A stretch of 64,000 nt of DNA from Bradyrhizobium sp. AZCC 1693. GTDB lineage: Bacteria; Pseudomonadota; Alphaproteobacteria; Rhizobiales; Xanthobacteraceae. Under the pieces are notes generated by a model. That model was not told the origin of the DNA and searched no databases. It saw only the letters and a program-made list of their open reading frames with translations. The position numbers and the translations under genes are program-made. The stretch covers positions 1,488,001 to 1,552,000 of the forward strand of contig NZ_JAZHSD010000001.1 in the NCBI RefSeq assembly GCF_036924745.1, in the 5' to 3' direction. This document shows, piece after piece, positions 9,448 to 18,290 of this stretch; within the stretch, counting starts at the first letter, position 1; each line of letters opens with the position of its first letter.

Positions 9448-10173
9448 ATGGCGACAAAAGATGGTTTCCAGCCGGATCGTTCTCCTATCTTTCTCTCCGA
9501 GTATGCGGAAAAAACCGAGCCGCTGGATATCGGGAAGACTTGGAACATAGCGGTTATCTCGTCGCGAATCCTCAAGGCGAGTATTTGGGCTGTAACGGCG
9601 ACGGCGATCGCTATCGCGATCCTATCGGTGGGAGATCCAGTCGCGCTCGTTGAGAACGTCACTGCTACGTGGGTCGAAAAACCGGCGCTTCAGCCTGACG
9701 CCGATCCGTCGCCGCCGGCAATTCAATCGATCGCCGGCACTCAGGATTTGCCGACGACGACAAGCGACGCGCCGGCGCGCGACGACATTGCTGCAGCTTC
9801 TGAACCTGCCGATCAGAATCAAACCGAGATCGGCCAGCCGCCAGCCGAAGCCTTGTTGAAGGAATTCGAAGCCTGGGCGGCCAAGCAAGATTCACGGGCA
9901 CAGGCCGAGCCCGTACAGCCCGCGCAAGCTGCCCCAGCGCAGGTTGCGCAAGATGCCCCAGTTCAGGCCCAGCCAACGAAAAAACATCGACGGGCCCGGT
10001 CCGTCCACAATTCGCGAGCAGAGATCCGAACCCAGCGAAATCATCGAGCAAGGGTCCGGGAAGAGCAAAATGCACGGGTCGAGGTCCCGGCCGTACCGGA
10101 CGCCCGAGCACAGGAGCAGCCAGTGCAAAATGCCCAGACACCATCGCTCCTGCAAAGCTTGGGTTTGCGTTAA
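9448..10173 (+). CDS. membrane-anchored Ala/Pro/Gln-rich hypothetical protein
   Basis: 241 residues with no enzyme motif that I recognise. One membrane segment lies near residues 44-62 (SIWAVTATAIAIAILSV), preceded by a cytoplasmic N-terminus. The long remainder, presumably periplasmic, is low complexity: acidic and proline-rich up to about residue 140, then Ala/Gln/Pro repeats (QPAQAAPAQVAQDAPVQ), then a strongly basic Arg-rich tract (KKHRRARSVHNSRAE) and a short hydrophobic end, SLLQSLGLR. The composition suggests a cell-envelope linker or an anchor. An IS110 element begins about 50 bases downstream. Confidence 0.6.
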   Translation: MATKDGFQPDRSPIFLSEYAEKTEPLDIGKTWNIAVISSRILKASIWAVTATAIAIAILSVGDPVALVENVTATWVEKPALQPDADPSPPAIQSIAGTQDLPTTTSDAPARDDIAAASEPADQNQTEIGQPPAEALLKEFEAWAAKQDSRAQAEPVQPAQAAPAQVAQDAPVQAQPTKKHRRARSVHNSRAEIRTQRNHRARVREEQNARVEVPAVPDARAQEQPVQNAQTPSLLQSLGLR

Positions 10174-10301
10174 TGCAGCGTCACCGCAATCGCGCTTCGC
10201 CACGACCTCCGATGCAGCAAGCGTAGATCCTATGGGGTGGCAGGTGGTCAGGTCAGGGGTAAGCTGAGTTTGCAACCACCCACTCACCCAGAGGATCCAC
10301 G

Positions 10302-11456
10302 ATGCGCACAGATCACACTGACACACCCGCCGGCTGCGAGTATGGCACGGTTTACATTGCTTTCGAACTGAGCAAGGCGAAATGGCAGCTAGGCATCATG
10401 ATGCCTGGCGGCGAGAAGATGAGCCGTTACCGGATTGATGGAGGCGACCTGGCGGCGCTGTCGGGTTTGCTGGTCAAGGCTCGGGCGAAGGCGGAGCAGG
10501 CGGGGAAGCCGGTTCGTATTCTGTCCTGCTATGAAGCGGGTCTCGACGGTCATTGGCTGCACCGCTGGCTGGCCGACAACGGGGTCCTCAATTACGAGAT
10601 CGATGCGTCGAGCATCGAGGTGAACCGGCGGGCACGGCGTGCCAAGACCGATCGGATCGACCTGGCGCAGTTGATGCGCTCGTTTCTGGCTCACCAGCGC
10701 GGCGAACCGCGGGTTTGCAGCATGGTTCGGGTTCCCACGCCTGAGGACGAGGATCGCAAACGGCGCACGCGCGAGCGCGAGCGGCTGCTGAAGGAGCGCA
10801 CCGGGCACAGCAACCGGATCAAGGGGCTGCTGCATGGCCAGGGCATCCGCGATGCCATGCCCTTGAAGCCGGGTTTTTTGTCGGGTCTGGATGCGATGCG
10901 TACCGGCGATGGGCGCGTTCTGCCGCCCCGGCTGAAGGACGAGATCCATCGCGAGCATGAGCGGCTGGTCTTGGTGCACAAGCAGATCAAGGCGCTCGAG
11001 GCAGCGAATGCAGCCGCGCATCGGGCACCGGCCAAGGACTCGGTCGAGGCAAAGGCGGTTCAGCTTGCCCAACTCAAGGCGATTGGCCCGCACATCGCCC
11101 AGCTTCTGGCCAACGAGGTCTTCTACCGTGACTTCAAGAACCGGCGTCAGGTCGGCAGTTGCGTCGGACTGACCGACACACCCTACGACAGCGGCGCCCG
11201 CCGGCGACAACAGGGCATCAGCAAGGCCGGCAACCATCGCGCGCGAACGACCGCCATCGAGCTCGCCTGGCTGTGGCTGACGCATCAGCCCGATAGCGAG
11301 CTGAGCCGCTGGTTCCGCGAGCGGGTTGGCAACCTCAAGGGCCGCATCCGCAAGATCGCCATCGTGGCGCTGGCGCGCAAGCTGATGGTGGCGCTGTGGC
11401 GCTATCTGGAAACCGGCCTCGTGCCGACCGGCGCGGTGATGCGCCCAAGCCTTTAA
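10302..11456 (+). CDS. IS110-family transposase (DEDD recombinase)
   Basis: 384 residues with both family domains. The N-terminal RuvC-like part shows FELSK where most members have IDVSK, then CYEAG and KTDRIDL carrying the other acidic residues. The C-terminal Tnp part has LKAIGPHIAQLLANEV, the serine region QGISKAGNHRAR and ALARKLMVALWRYL. The first catalytic position is Glu instead of Asp, as also in IS-B. A purine-rich AGAGGA precedes the ATG. The gene looks intact and possibly active. It is a diverged paralogue of the IS-B transposase, nearly identical to it near the C-terminus. Confidence 0.93.
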   Translation: MRTDHTDTPAGCEYGTVYIAFELSKAKWQLGIMMPGGEKMSRYRIDGGDLAALSGLLVKARAKAEQAGKPVRILSCYEAGLDGHWLHRWLADNGVLNYEIDASSIEVNRRARRAKTDRIDLAQLMRSFLAHQRGEPRVCSMVRVPTPEDEDRKRRTRERERLLKERTGHSNRIKGLLHGQGIRDAMPLKPGFLSGLDAMRTGDGRVLPPRLKDEIHREHERLVLVHKQIKALEAANAAAHRAPAKDSVEAKAVQLAQLKAIGPHIAQLLANEVFYRDFKNRRQVGSCVGLTDTPYDSGARRRQQGISKAGNHRARTTAIELAWLWLTHQPDSELSRWFRERVGNLKGRIRKIAIVALARKLMVALWRYLETGLVPTGAVMRPSL

Positions 11457-11469
11457 CGGACGCCGGTGC

Positions 11470-11655
11470 GCCAATGACGGCCGACGTGACCCAGGACAGA
11501 CGCGTGACCGAACCCGGGCTTGGGTCTTCGGATTCCGCTTTCGTAGATGGGTCCCGTCTCTTCTGGGCCTTACCTTCACCCGTGCATGAAAGATTGGGGT
11601 CCGGGTCACCACACCCGACCGGATACAAGTTGATGCGGTGTCTGCCGCATAACAA
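11470..11655 (+). ncRNA. candidate IS110 bridge/seek RNA of IS-A
   Basis: Three blocks in this non-coding stretch are shared with the matching region of IS-B: TTTCGTAGATGGGTC (11539-11553), CCGACCGGATA (11615-11625) and a hairpin ATGCGG-loop-CCGCAT followed by AA (11633-11652). They lie 83, 159 and 177 bases after the transposase stop, against 93, 167 and 185 in IS-B. The hairpin carries a compensatory base-pair change between the two elements. IS110-family elements are known to encode a guide RNA, in the IS1111 branch downstream of the transposase. The RNA ends are guesses. Confidence 0.6.
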
Positions 11656-11680
11656 CGACACGGCCCAGTCCAGGATATCG

Positions 11681-12114
11681 CGTCGCCCCGCTCACGACGC
11701 GCACCAAAACGTTCCGATCCGAAAGCCTCGCGCCAGCCGTGCCGCCGTCAAGGTCGCTACGCGCCGCCTCCGGCGGTGGCCTGTGGCCAACCTTGACCGC
11801 GGCCGCGCCTGGCGCAGCGATCAATCATCGGAACGAAACCGCCACTGCGAGCGCAGCGCGCTCCACGACAACGACCAGGAGCAACACATGCCCTGATCAA
11901 TCATTCCCCTTGACAACTACAACCCCATACAAGCCCGGGTGAGCGCAGCGACACCCGGGGCCACGTCGAAAGAATGCCGCATATCGCGGAGCCTCTCATC
12001 ACTACGCGAGCGCAATTGCGCTCGTCGCGCGGCGACGCCCTCTGAACTAGAGGGCGGGAAGTTCCAGCAAACCTCGGGCAATTCATGTCGCGAGATCGTG
12101 AAGTCATGTTCAGT
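11681..12114. other. gene-poor stretch downstream of IS-A
   Basis: No convincing gene. It contains an 8-base inverted repeat GTCAAGGT/ACCTTGAC spaced about 45 bases (about 11748-11805), a 10-base direct repeat GATCAATCAT (11819-11828 and 11895-11904), and a short palindrome around CCCGGGTGAGCGCAGCGACACCCGGGG (quoted in parts: 11935 onward). It may be debris of older mobile elements. Confidence 0.4.
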
Positions 12115-12215
12115 CGTCGTCACCCGCGAAAGCGGGTGACCCAGTATCCCAGAGGCAGCAGTGTTTGACCGAGAGGCCGCGGCGTACTGGATCCCCCGCC
12201 TTCGCGGGGATGACG
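12115..12215 (-). repeat. palindromic intergenic repeat, family B copy 1
   Basis: Imperfect palindrome of about 100 bases whose arms contain CCCGCGAAAGCGGGTGACCCAGT and its counterpart near 12184-12210 (quoted in part: ACTGGATCCCCCGCC). On the - strand it aligns over its full length with copy 2 at 37182-37282, including the inner TCCAGTACGCCGCGGC. Confidence 0.85.
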
Positions 12216-12240
12216 GCGGTGTGTTGCGTCGCTATCTCCA

Positions 12241-12321
12241 CGTCATTGCGAGCGCAGCGAAGCAATCCATTGTCACCTCGTACGCGGAAAGATGGATTGC
12301 TTCGCTGCGCTCGCAATGACG
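12241..12321. repeat. palindromic intergenic repeat, family A copy 1
   Basis: Perfect inverted repeat with 30-base arms starting CGTCATTGCGAGCGCAGCGA and a 21-base centre. The same arm recurs at 55017-55128 and 57674-57751. It lies directly downstream of the hybrid kinase gene, so as RNA it may act as a transcript end. Confidence 0.92.
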
Positions 12322-12341
12322 CCGAGGCCAGCCGAGATGGC

Positions 12342-14279
12342 CTAGCCCGGCTTCGGCGGATTTTCCCGCAGGAAGCGCTCCAGATCCTCCTGCACGGAAT
12401 ACGGCAGCGGGATCGGATCGCCCATGCGGTCGATCGCGCGGTCGAGGCAGAGGCGCACCATGCGCGCGAGTTCGGCCTTGCGGTATGGCTTGGTGAGAAG
12501 CAGTACGCCCTCGCCGAGGCGCCCGCTTGAATCGAATGCACCGAACGTGTGGCCCGAGGTGTAGAGCACCCGGAGCGGCCGGCGCAGTTCGGCGACCGTT
12601 TGCGCGAGCTGCCGGCCGTTCATGGCGCCGGGCATGACGATGTCGGTGAACAGGAGATCGAACGCCACGCCGGAATTCACCAATTCGAGCGCCTCAGCCG
12701 CGTTGGAAGCGGTAATGACCTTGTAGCCGAGACTTTCGAGCCGGCCGGTAACGTGCGCCCGCACCACATCGTCATCCTCGACGCACAGGATGGTTTCCGA
12801 TCCGCCGCGCGGTTCGTCATCATCAGGCGGCGAGGCGTCGCCCGCCGGAAATAAGTCCACAGGCTCGATGTCGGCCTTCGGCAGATAGATGCGGAAGCAG
12901 GCGCCCTCGCCCTCCTCACCGTCGACCACGACGCTGCCGCCGGATTGCTTGGCAAATCCGAACACCATGCTGAGGCCAAGTCCGGTGCCGGTGCCGAACT
13001 GCTTGGTCGAAAAGAACGGCTCGAAAATCCTGTCGCGGATGGCAGAAGGAATGCCGGCGCCGCTATCGATGACCTCGATGGCGACGTAGTCGCCCGCGCC
13101 GAGATCGTCCACCTCGGCATCGCATGCATCGCGCGAGAAATTGCCCGTCCTGAACAGCAGCCTTCCGCCCTCGGCCATGGCGTCGCGGGCGTTGATGGCG
13201 AGATTGACCAGCGCCGAGGTGAGCTGGCTGCGATCGACCAGGGCCGGCCAGGCCTGGTCGCTCAACGCGGTCTCGATCTCGATCTGCCTTCCGAGCGTCG
13301 GCGCCAGCAGCTTGACCACCTCCTCGATCAGGGCATTGACGTCGGTCTCGAGCGGCCGCAGCGGCTGCTTCCTGGCAAAGGCCAGCAGGTTCGCCGTGAG
13401 CTGGGATGCCCGGTCGGCGGCGTCATTGATCAACTTGGCGATCGACGCCAGCGCCGGATCATGCTTGACGCCGTCGGCCAGAATCTCGATCGTGCCCGTG
13501 ATCACGGTGAGCATGTTGTTGAAGTCGTGGGCGATGCCGCCGGTCAATTGCCCGACCGTTTCCATCTTCTGCGCCTGGAACAATTGCTCTTCCGCGGCGC
13601 GCTTGGCGGTGATGTCCCTGACGAAGGCGTTGATGATGTAGCCGTCATTGCGGCGCAACGCTGTCAGCGACACTTCGGCGAAGAATTCGCGTCCGTCCTT
13701 GTGCAGCAGCGGCGTTTCGTAACGCCCGCCCGTGGCATCGCCCGTTGCCTCGCTCAGGAAGCGGTCGACCCATTGCCGGTGCACAGGGCGTCGCGCTTCC
13801 GGAAAGACCAGCTCTTCCACGCTCCTGCCGACCGCCTCCGCGCGCGTCCATCCCATCAGAGCTTCGGCGTGCGGGCTCCAGTTGAGGATGACGCAGTGTT
13901 CGTCGGTCTGGACGAAGGCATCGAGCGCGCTTTCGATGATGGCCTGCGCCATTCTCTCGCGATCGGCGAGCGCCTGATAGGCCCGCGCCTGCTCCGTTCC
14001 CTCGCAAGCCATCGCGGCCTCGGGTGCCGAGGCCGGTGGCTTGAGCAGAACATTGGTGATGCCGACGGCAAGCGCGCTCGCGAGCGCCGCCGCAATTCCA
14101 CCACCGGCCAGCGCTGCGCTGATGATCGACATCAACGCCGCGCGCGGAGGTGCTTCGGCAACGAAATAATAGGCGAATGCGCCAACCATGCACGACGTCA
14201 CGACGACGAGCAAAACCATCGCGAGCGCGAGGCGGCTTGATATCTCCATAGCCTCCCCCGGTCTCGAAGTGATGAACAA
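12342..14279 (-). CDS. hybrid sensor histidine kinase with PAS and receiver domains
   Basis: 645 residues. Two membrane segments (about 17-41 and 48-77) are followed by a PAS domain (about 108-228, NWSPHAEALMGWTRAEAVGR), HisKA with the phospho-acceptor His251 in GGIAHDFNN, a HATPase_c domain (DSGAGIP, EPFFSTK, GTGLGLSMV) and a C-terminal receiver domain with phospho-Asp in LLFTDIVMPG and the lysine in LLTKPY. This is the usual layout of soluble-signal hybrid kinases in this group. ATG at 14249 (MEISSRLALAM) is a plausible alternative start. No partner regulator lies nearby, so its output target is unknown. Confidence 0.92.
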   Translation of the reverse strand: MFITSRPGEAMEISSRLALAMVLLVVVTSCMVGAFAYYFVAEAPPRAALMSIISAALAGGGIAAALASALAVGITNVLLKPPASAPEAAMACEGTEQARAYQALADRERMAQAIIESALDAFVQTDEHCVILNWSPHAEALMGWTRAEAVGRSVEELVFPEARRPVHRQWVDRFLSEATGDATGGRYETPLLHKDGREFFAEVSLTALRRNDGYIINAFVRDITAKRAAEEQLFQAQKMETVGQLTGGIAHDFNNMLTVITGTIEILADGVKHDPALASIAKLINDAADRASQLTANLLAFARKQPLRPLETDVNALIEEVVKLLAPTLGRQIEIETALSDQAWPALVDRSQLTSALVNLAINARDAMAEGGRLLFRTGNFSRDACDAEVDDLGAGDYVAIEVIDSGAGIPSAIRDRIFEPFFSTKQFGTGTGLGLSMVFGFAKQSGGSVVVDGEEGEGACFRIYLPKADIEPVDLFPAGDASPPDDDEPRGGSETILCVEDDDVVRAHVTGRLESLGYKVITASNAAEALELVNSGVAFDLLFTDIVMPGAMNGRQLAQTVAELRRPLRVLYTSGHTFGAFDSSGRLGEGVLLLTKPYRKAELARMVRLCLDRAIDRMGDPIPLPYSVQEDLERFLRENPPKPG

Positions 14280-14514
14280 GCACCGGCTTTTTCAGGCCAT
14301 ATCGGTTGCAGCGCAATGCTGCAGCGTCTTCTCGTTGCTTACCCAACTTCAGATTTGAGAGCCCACACTTTCGAGCCCCGTAAAAGTACGGAGAATGCTT
14401 GGTACGGGTCGCCCTTATGATTCGTCCAGAAAGTCGCCGGTTGTGTATTTGACCAACGATTCCTTTCAGTTGCAATCACTTTCGGGCGAATTCCAGCCCT
14501 CGAGGATACCGGCA

Positions 14515-14893
14515 TCACACCCCGAAGATTTTAGCGTAGCGTGCCTTGATCGCCTCGCTCTCAGCCTGCACCTGGGCAGGATCGGCCTTGAGCAGCTTCA
14601 GGCTGGAAAGCGGACCCTTCTCCTTGACCTGCCGGTGGAACGAGCGGTGCGCGAAGACATCGACCAGCATCTGCTGGACCTCGGCGCTGAAGAAGAAGCT
14701 CTGGAAAAGCCTTGCCGCATTCGGATTGGGCGCGTCGCGGAAAATACCCGAGGGAACGATGATCAGCGGCGAGCCTTCGGCCGGATAGATCACCTCGACC
14801 GGTTTGCCCTGATCCTTCAGCAGCACCAGATTGTAGTCGTTGCTGTCGGCCATGACGGCGCGTTCACCGAGCAGGATCTTCTTGGGCGCCAGC
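14515..14893 (-). pseudogene. C-terminal remnant of an ABC-type extracellular solute-binding protein
   Basis: From APKKILLGERAVM to the stop at 14515 the frame reads like the last third of a periplasmic (Fe3+/polyamine-type) binding protein: PVEVIYPAEGSPLIIVPSGI, NAARLFQSFFFSAEVQQM and a lysine-rich end. There is no start codon, signal peptide or N-terminal lobe. The homology begins exactly where the neighbouring amidotransferase gene ends, so a deletion removed the rest. The frame remains open upstream only as a shadow of that gene. Confidence 0.8.
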
Positions 14894-15664
14894 CTACGCC
14901 GCCCGCTTGTGCGTCTTGAGCGCTTCGCCGAACGCTTCGAACAGCTTTCGGTTGATCGGGTTGCGCTGCGGGTCGTACTCGGCGTGCCACTGGACACCGA
15001 GTGCAAAACTCGCGGCGTCCGCGATCCGGATCGCCTCGATAGTGCCGTCTTCGGCGATGCCTTCGATCACGACTCGCGCGCCGGGTTCGAGGATGCCCTG
15101 CCCGTGCAGCGAATTCACCCGGATGGTTTCGCAGCCGAGCAGGCTGGCAAACGCGCCGCCCGGCGTGAGGTGCACGTCGTGGCGGTCGGCAAACACGACT
15201 GTCGGATCGGGATGGATTTCGCCGTTCTCCAGCCGCGGCATGCGGTGGTTCATCCGGCCGGGGATCTCGCGGATTTCCGGGTGCAGCGAGCCGCCGAAGG
15301 CGACGTTCATCTCCTGCAGGCCGCGGCAGATGCCGAAGATCGGCACGCCGCGGGCGACGCAGGCCTCCGTCAGCGCCAGCGCGATGTCGTCGCGGTGGAT
15401 GTCGTAGGGCTCGTGCCTCTCATGCGGCTCGGTCTTGAAACGGGTGGGATGAACATTGGCGCGGGCGCCGGTCAGGATCACCCCGTCGACGACGTCGAGC
15501 AGCGCGCCGATGTCGGTAATTTCGGGCGAGCCTGCAAACATCAGCGGCAGCGCCCCCGCCACGTCGGTGACCGCACGCAAATTGCGCTCTCCGACCATCT
15601 GGGTCTGGAAACGATTTTCAACGCGATAGGCGTTCCCGATCACACCGACCACGGGCCGTCTCAT
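14894..15664 (-). CDS. class I glutamine amidotransferase-like (PuuD / gamma-Glu-GABA hydrolase type)
   Basis: About 256 residues. Conserved hydrolase features are the ILTGARANVHP loop, the nucleophile Cys in FGICRGLQEMNV and the catalytic His in GVQWHAEYD. This subgroup hydrolyses gamma-glutamyl amides such as gamma-glutamyl-GABA in polyamine breakdown; the real substrate is not provable here. The start MRRPVVGVIGN at 15664 matches the family; the frame is open to 15757 without homology. Its stop is fused to the boundary of the truncated binding-protein gene, which may once have belonged to the same uptake/degradation cluster. Confidence 0.87.
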   Translation of the reverse strand: MRRPVVGVIGNAYRVENRFQTQMVGERNLRAVTDVAGALPLMFAGSPEITDIGALLDVVDGVILTGARANVHPTRFKTEPHERHEPYDIHRDDIALALTEACVARGVPIFGICRGLQEMNVAFGGSLHPEIREIPGRMNHRMPRLENGEIHPDPTVVFADRHDVHLTPGGAFASLLGCETIRVNSLHGQGILEPGARVVIEGIAEDGTIEAIRIADAASFALGVQWHAEYDPQRNPINRKLFEAFGEALKTHKRAA

Positions 15665-15787
15665 CGCAAGAATTCCGCTGTCATCGTCCTGTGCAAGGAT
15701 CTTCTGGGTTGGGCCATGATTGCGGAAGATAATGCCTGCGTGGGCGCCGCGGATCAATATCCGCAGAGCGGCAGCGGAGCTGCCCTG

Positions 15788-16486
15788 CTATTTCCGCGTG
15801 AAAGCCTCCCGGGCGTCGATCCCGTCGATTCCGGGCAAACCCGCGGCGCGGAGCGCCGTGGCCGCCAAATCGCCGGCGCCACTCAGCCATGGCAATTTCG
15901 CCTGGATTCCGCGCGTCACCGGCTCGCCCAGCGCACCGCCGAAATCGAGCGGCCAGTATCCGTTCGGCACCACTTCGGCCGAGATGCCTTGGAGGCGATA
16001 ACCCTTGCCGAGCACCGCCTCGGCGTCGCCGGGCGGCACCAGCTTCGCGCGGCCGGGCGTGGCCGGATCCGCAAAGGCTATCAGCACCGGGATCAGTTCG
16101 TCCTTCAGCGGCACGACACCGGTCATCCGGCTCATCTCGCTGAACGGCACGCGCTTGCCGGCCGCCGCCGCATAGGCGCGCAAAGCCACGTAGTTCATGT
16201 CGTCAAGGACGAGCTTGTTGTTGTCGACATGCGCGAGCAGCGCGACGAGGTTCTTGCCCTGCCCGAGATCGACGAAAACGGCGTCACCCAACGTGCGGGT
16301 CTGGCCGCGGCGGGTGTAGCTGCGATCCGGATGGACGGCCATCACACCCGAGGCCGATTTGCGCCCCTCCGGCGTCTCGACCTCGAGCGTCAGGCGATAT
16401 TTGTGGGCCGGCCGGTTGATTCTGATCTGGTCGCCGATCACCAGCGCCGCCAGCAGCGCAAGCGGGCCGAACCATTTGAAATTCAT
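15788..16486 (-). CDS. hypothetical protein with an N-terminal membrane anchor or signal
   Basis: 232 residues, not recognised. The N-terminus MNFKWFGPLALLAALVIGDQ is a signal anchor or uncleaved signal, placing the rest in the periplasm. The body is beta-rich (YRLTLEVETPEGRKSASGVMAV; GDAVFVDLGQGKNLVALLAH) and no catalytic motif is evident. It is divergent from the AI-2E-type permease and upstream of the amidotransferase. Confidence 0.7.
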   Translation of the reverse strand: MNFKWFGPLALLAALVIGDQIRINRPAHKYRLTLEVETPEGRKSASGVMAVHPDRSYTRRGQTRTLGDAVFVDLGQGKNLVALLAHVDNNKLVLDDMNYVALRAYAAAAGKRVPFSEMSRMTGVVPLKDELIPVLIAFADPATPGRAKLVPPGDAEAVLGKGYRLQGISAEVVPNGYWPLDFGGALGEPVTRGIQAKLPWLSGAGDLAATALRAAGLPGIDGIDAREAFTRK

Positions 16487-16636
16487 CTCACCCTCGCCGG
16501 TCCGCCCTATCAGATCTATGCACCGCTTGGCATACCGGACGCGGCAGCGTCAAACCGGCGCGCGCTCGCCCGCTTGATCCCGGCGGCGTTTTGGCGAAAG
16601 ACTGGCCGGGCAATAATTTCGCGAGAAGGAATCAAC

Positions 16637-17761
16637 GTGACAGGTTCGGCTGACAATCGCCTTCAGGCCCGCAACGATCTGGCGTGGGCGATATCGGTCG
16701 GCGGCATCGGCGTCGTGCTGTTCGCCGCCCTGCTCGCGTTCACCTGGCAGTTCGCCGCGACGCTGTTTCTGATATTTTCCGGCGTCCTGCTCGGCGTCGC
16801 CCTCAACGCCATGAGCAACCTGCTCGGGCGCGTCGTGCGGCTGCCGCATGCGCTGCGGCTGACGGTGGTCTGCCTGGTGGTCGCGGGCATGCTGTCGGGC
16901 ATTGTCTTTCTCGGCGGCACCACGATCGCCCAGCAGACCACGGCATTGAGCAACACGCTCAAATCGCAGCTCGTCAACGTCAAGGGTTTTCTGGAAAGAA
17001 ACGGCATCGACACCAGCTTCTTCGACTTCGGCACCCTTTCCTCGCCGTCGGATGATGCCGCACCTGCAGCCGCAACGCCGACGCCCCACGCGCTTCCGAG
17101 CGCCGGCACCATCGCGGCCAGCGGCGGCGCCATCTTCAGTCAGAGCCTGAAACTGATCCTGGGCACCGCCAGCGCGGTCGGAAACTTCTTCATCGTGCTG
17201 TTTCTGGGAATAGCCTTTGCGACCCAGCCCGGCGTTTACCGCGATGGCCTATTGTTCATGGCGCCGGCCAGACATCGCACGCGCGCGATCATGATCATCG
17301 ACCGGATCGGCGAGACGCTGGAGCGCTGGCTGATCGCGCAGATCATCACCATGGTCGCGGTGTTTCTGGTGACCTGGATCGGGCTTTCAATCATTGGCAT
17401 CCAGAGCTCGTTCATCCTGGGCATCCAGGCAGGACTGCTCGCCTTCATCCCGACGGTCGGCGCGATCCTCGGCGGCCTGATCGTGGTGCTGGCCAGCGTC
17501 GCCTCGGGATGGGTCGCAGCCCTCTCCGCCTTCATCCTGTTTCTCGGCGTGCACGCGCTGGAAAGCTACGTACTGACCCCGATCATCCAGCGCCAGGCGC
17601 TGGATATTCCGCCGGCGACGCTGTTTGCGTTCCAGATCCTGCTCGGCGTCGTCTTCGGCATCTGGGGGCTGGCGCTCGCGCTGCCCCTGATGGCGATCGC
17701 CAAGGTGATGATCGACCATTTCAAGGCGGAAGCGGCGCCTGCCGCCATCACGACGGCCTGA
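16637..17761 (+). CDS. AI-2E family transporter (PerM/YdiK-type permease)
   Basis: 374-residue inner-membrane protein with about eight hydrophobic segments in the family arrangement: paired helices at the N-terminus, a soluble loop of about 90 residues including a Pro/Ala-rich piece (APAAATPTPHALP), then a C-terminal cluster with FIPTVGAILGG and the signature HALESYVLTPIIQRQALDIPP. Members export small molecules or ions; the substrate here is unknown. The GTG start at 16637 follows GAGAAGGAA. The same frame is open far upstream (to 14840), but that part is antisense shadow. Confidence 0.88.
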   Translation: MTGSADNRLQARNDLAWAISVGGIGVVLFAALLAFTWQFAATLFLIFSGVLLGVALNAMSNLLGRVVRLPHALRLTVVCLVVAGMLSGIVFLGGTTIAQQTTALSNTLKSQLVNVKGFLERNGIDTSFFDFGTLSSPSDDAAPAAATPTPHALPSAGTIAASGGAIFSQSLKLILGTASAVGNFFIVLFLGIAFATQPGVYRDGLLFMAPARHRTRAIMIIDRIGETLERWLIAQIITMVAVFLVTWIGLSIIGIQSSFILGIQAGLLAFIPTVGAILGGLIVVLASVASGWVAALSAFILFLGVHALESYVLTPIIQRQALDIPPATLFAFQILLGVVFGIWGLALALPLMAIAKVMIDHFKAEAAPAAITTA

Positions 17762-17767
17762 ACGATA

Positions 17768-18070
17768 TCAGCCGGCTGTCGTCAGCACCGTCTCGGTATG
17801 CTCGACCTCGGGCGGCGAAGCAAAATACTGCCCGACGAGGGCGCGCCAGGCGGTGAAATCTTCCGAGCCGCGAAAATCCACGGTGTGGTTTTCCAGCGTC
17901 TCCCATTGCGCCATCAGCCGGTAGCGCTGCGGCTTCTCGATCGATTTGTGCAGCTCAAAACCCTTGCCGCCCTTGGCGCGCAGGAACAGCGGACGCGCCT
18001 TGGCAACGGCGGCCTCAAAATCCTTCTCGGTGCCGGGCTTGACGTCGATCTGTGCGATTTCGGTGATCAT
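17768..18070 (-). CDS. antibiotic biosynthesis monooxygenase (ABM) domain protein
   Basis: 100-residue single-domain dimeric alpha/beta barrel protein of the ABM/YgiN kind. Typical elements are the start ITEIAQIDVKPGTEKDFEAAV, the central FELHKSIEKPQRYRLMAQWETLENHTVDFR and the final helix with FTAWRALVGQYF. These proteins act as quinol or small aromatic oxygenases or as stress-linked proteins; the function here is open. It is convergent with the permease gene, with 6 bases between stop codons. Confidence 0.88.
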   Translation of the reverse strand: MITEIAQIDVKPGTEKDFEAAVAKARPLFLRAKGGKGFELHKSIEKPQRYRLMAQWETLENHTVDFRGSEDFTAWRALVGQYFASPPEVEHTETVLTTAG

Positions 18071-18290
18071 CGGAGTTACGCCTTCTCATGAGAATTCGCG
18101 TGTCTAGCCCAGTCGCCCGTAAAGCAAAAGACATATGCGACGCTTGTGCGTTGCTGCGACGCACGCTGGCCGTTGGCGACATCAAGCATGAGGAAATCGC
18201 GCGCGCGACATGCTCTCGCCTCAACCCTGGTTTGGTGTAGGCTCGCGCCAAACAATGAGCGGCAAGCTCGCGGCCACGGGGAGAGAAACC

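Larger units (their letters stand above)
10222..11675 (+). mobile_element. IS110-family insertion sequence (IS-A)
   Basis: A complete-looking element: conserved left end CGTAGATCCTATGGGGTGGC (10222-10241), intact transposase gene, and about 200 non-coding bases downstream sharing blocks with IS-B at 48-49.6 kb. IS110 elements move by DEDD recombinases, usually without target duplications, so the exact right end (about 11655-11680) is inferred from the shared sequence. The left end and GGCCCAGTCCAGGAT (11662-11676) form an imperfect subterminal inverted repeat. Confidence 0.75.

Noticed and set aside
10174..10301. Possible disruption of a gene by IS-A
   Set aside because: The upstream protein ends with its own stop before the element, and no split gene continues on the other side.
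12115..12321. Possible CRISPR array from neighbouring repeats
   Set aside because: The repeats are two different long palindromes, not regular short repeats with spacers; no cas genes in the window.
14840..16636. Long + strand open frame continuous with the AI-2E transporter (973 codons in total)
   Set aside because: Only the part from the GTG at 16637 has family homology and a ribosome site; the rest is antisense to the amidotransferase and hypothetical genes and reads as high-GC shadow.
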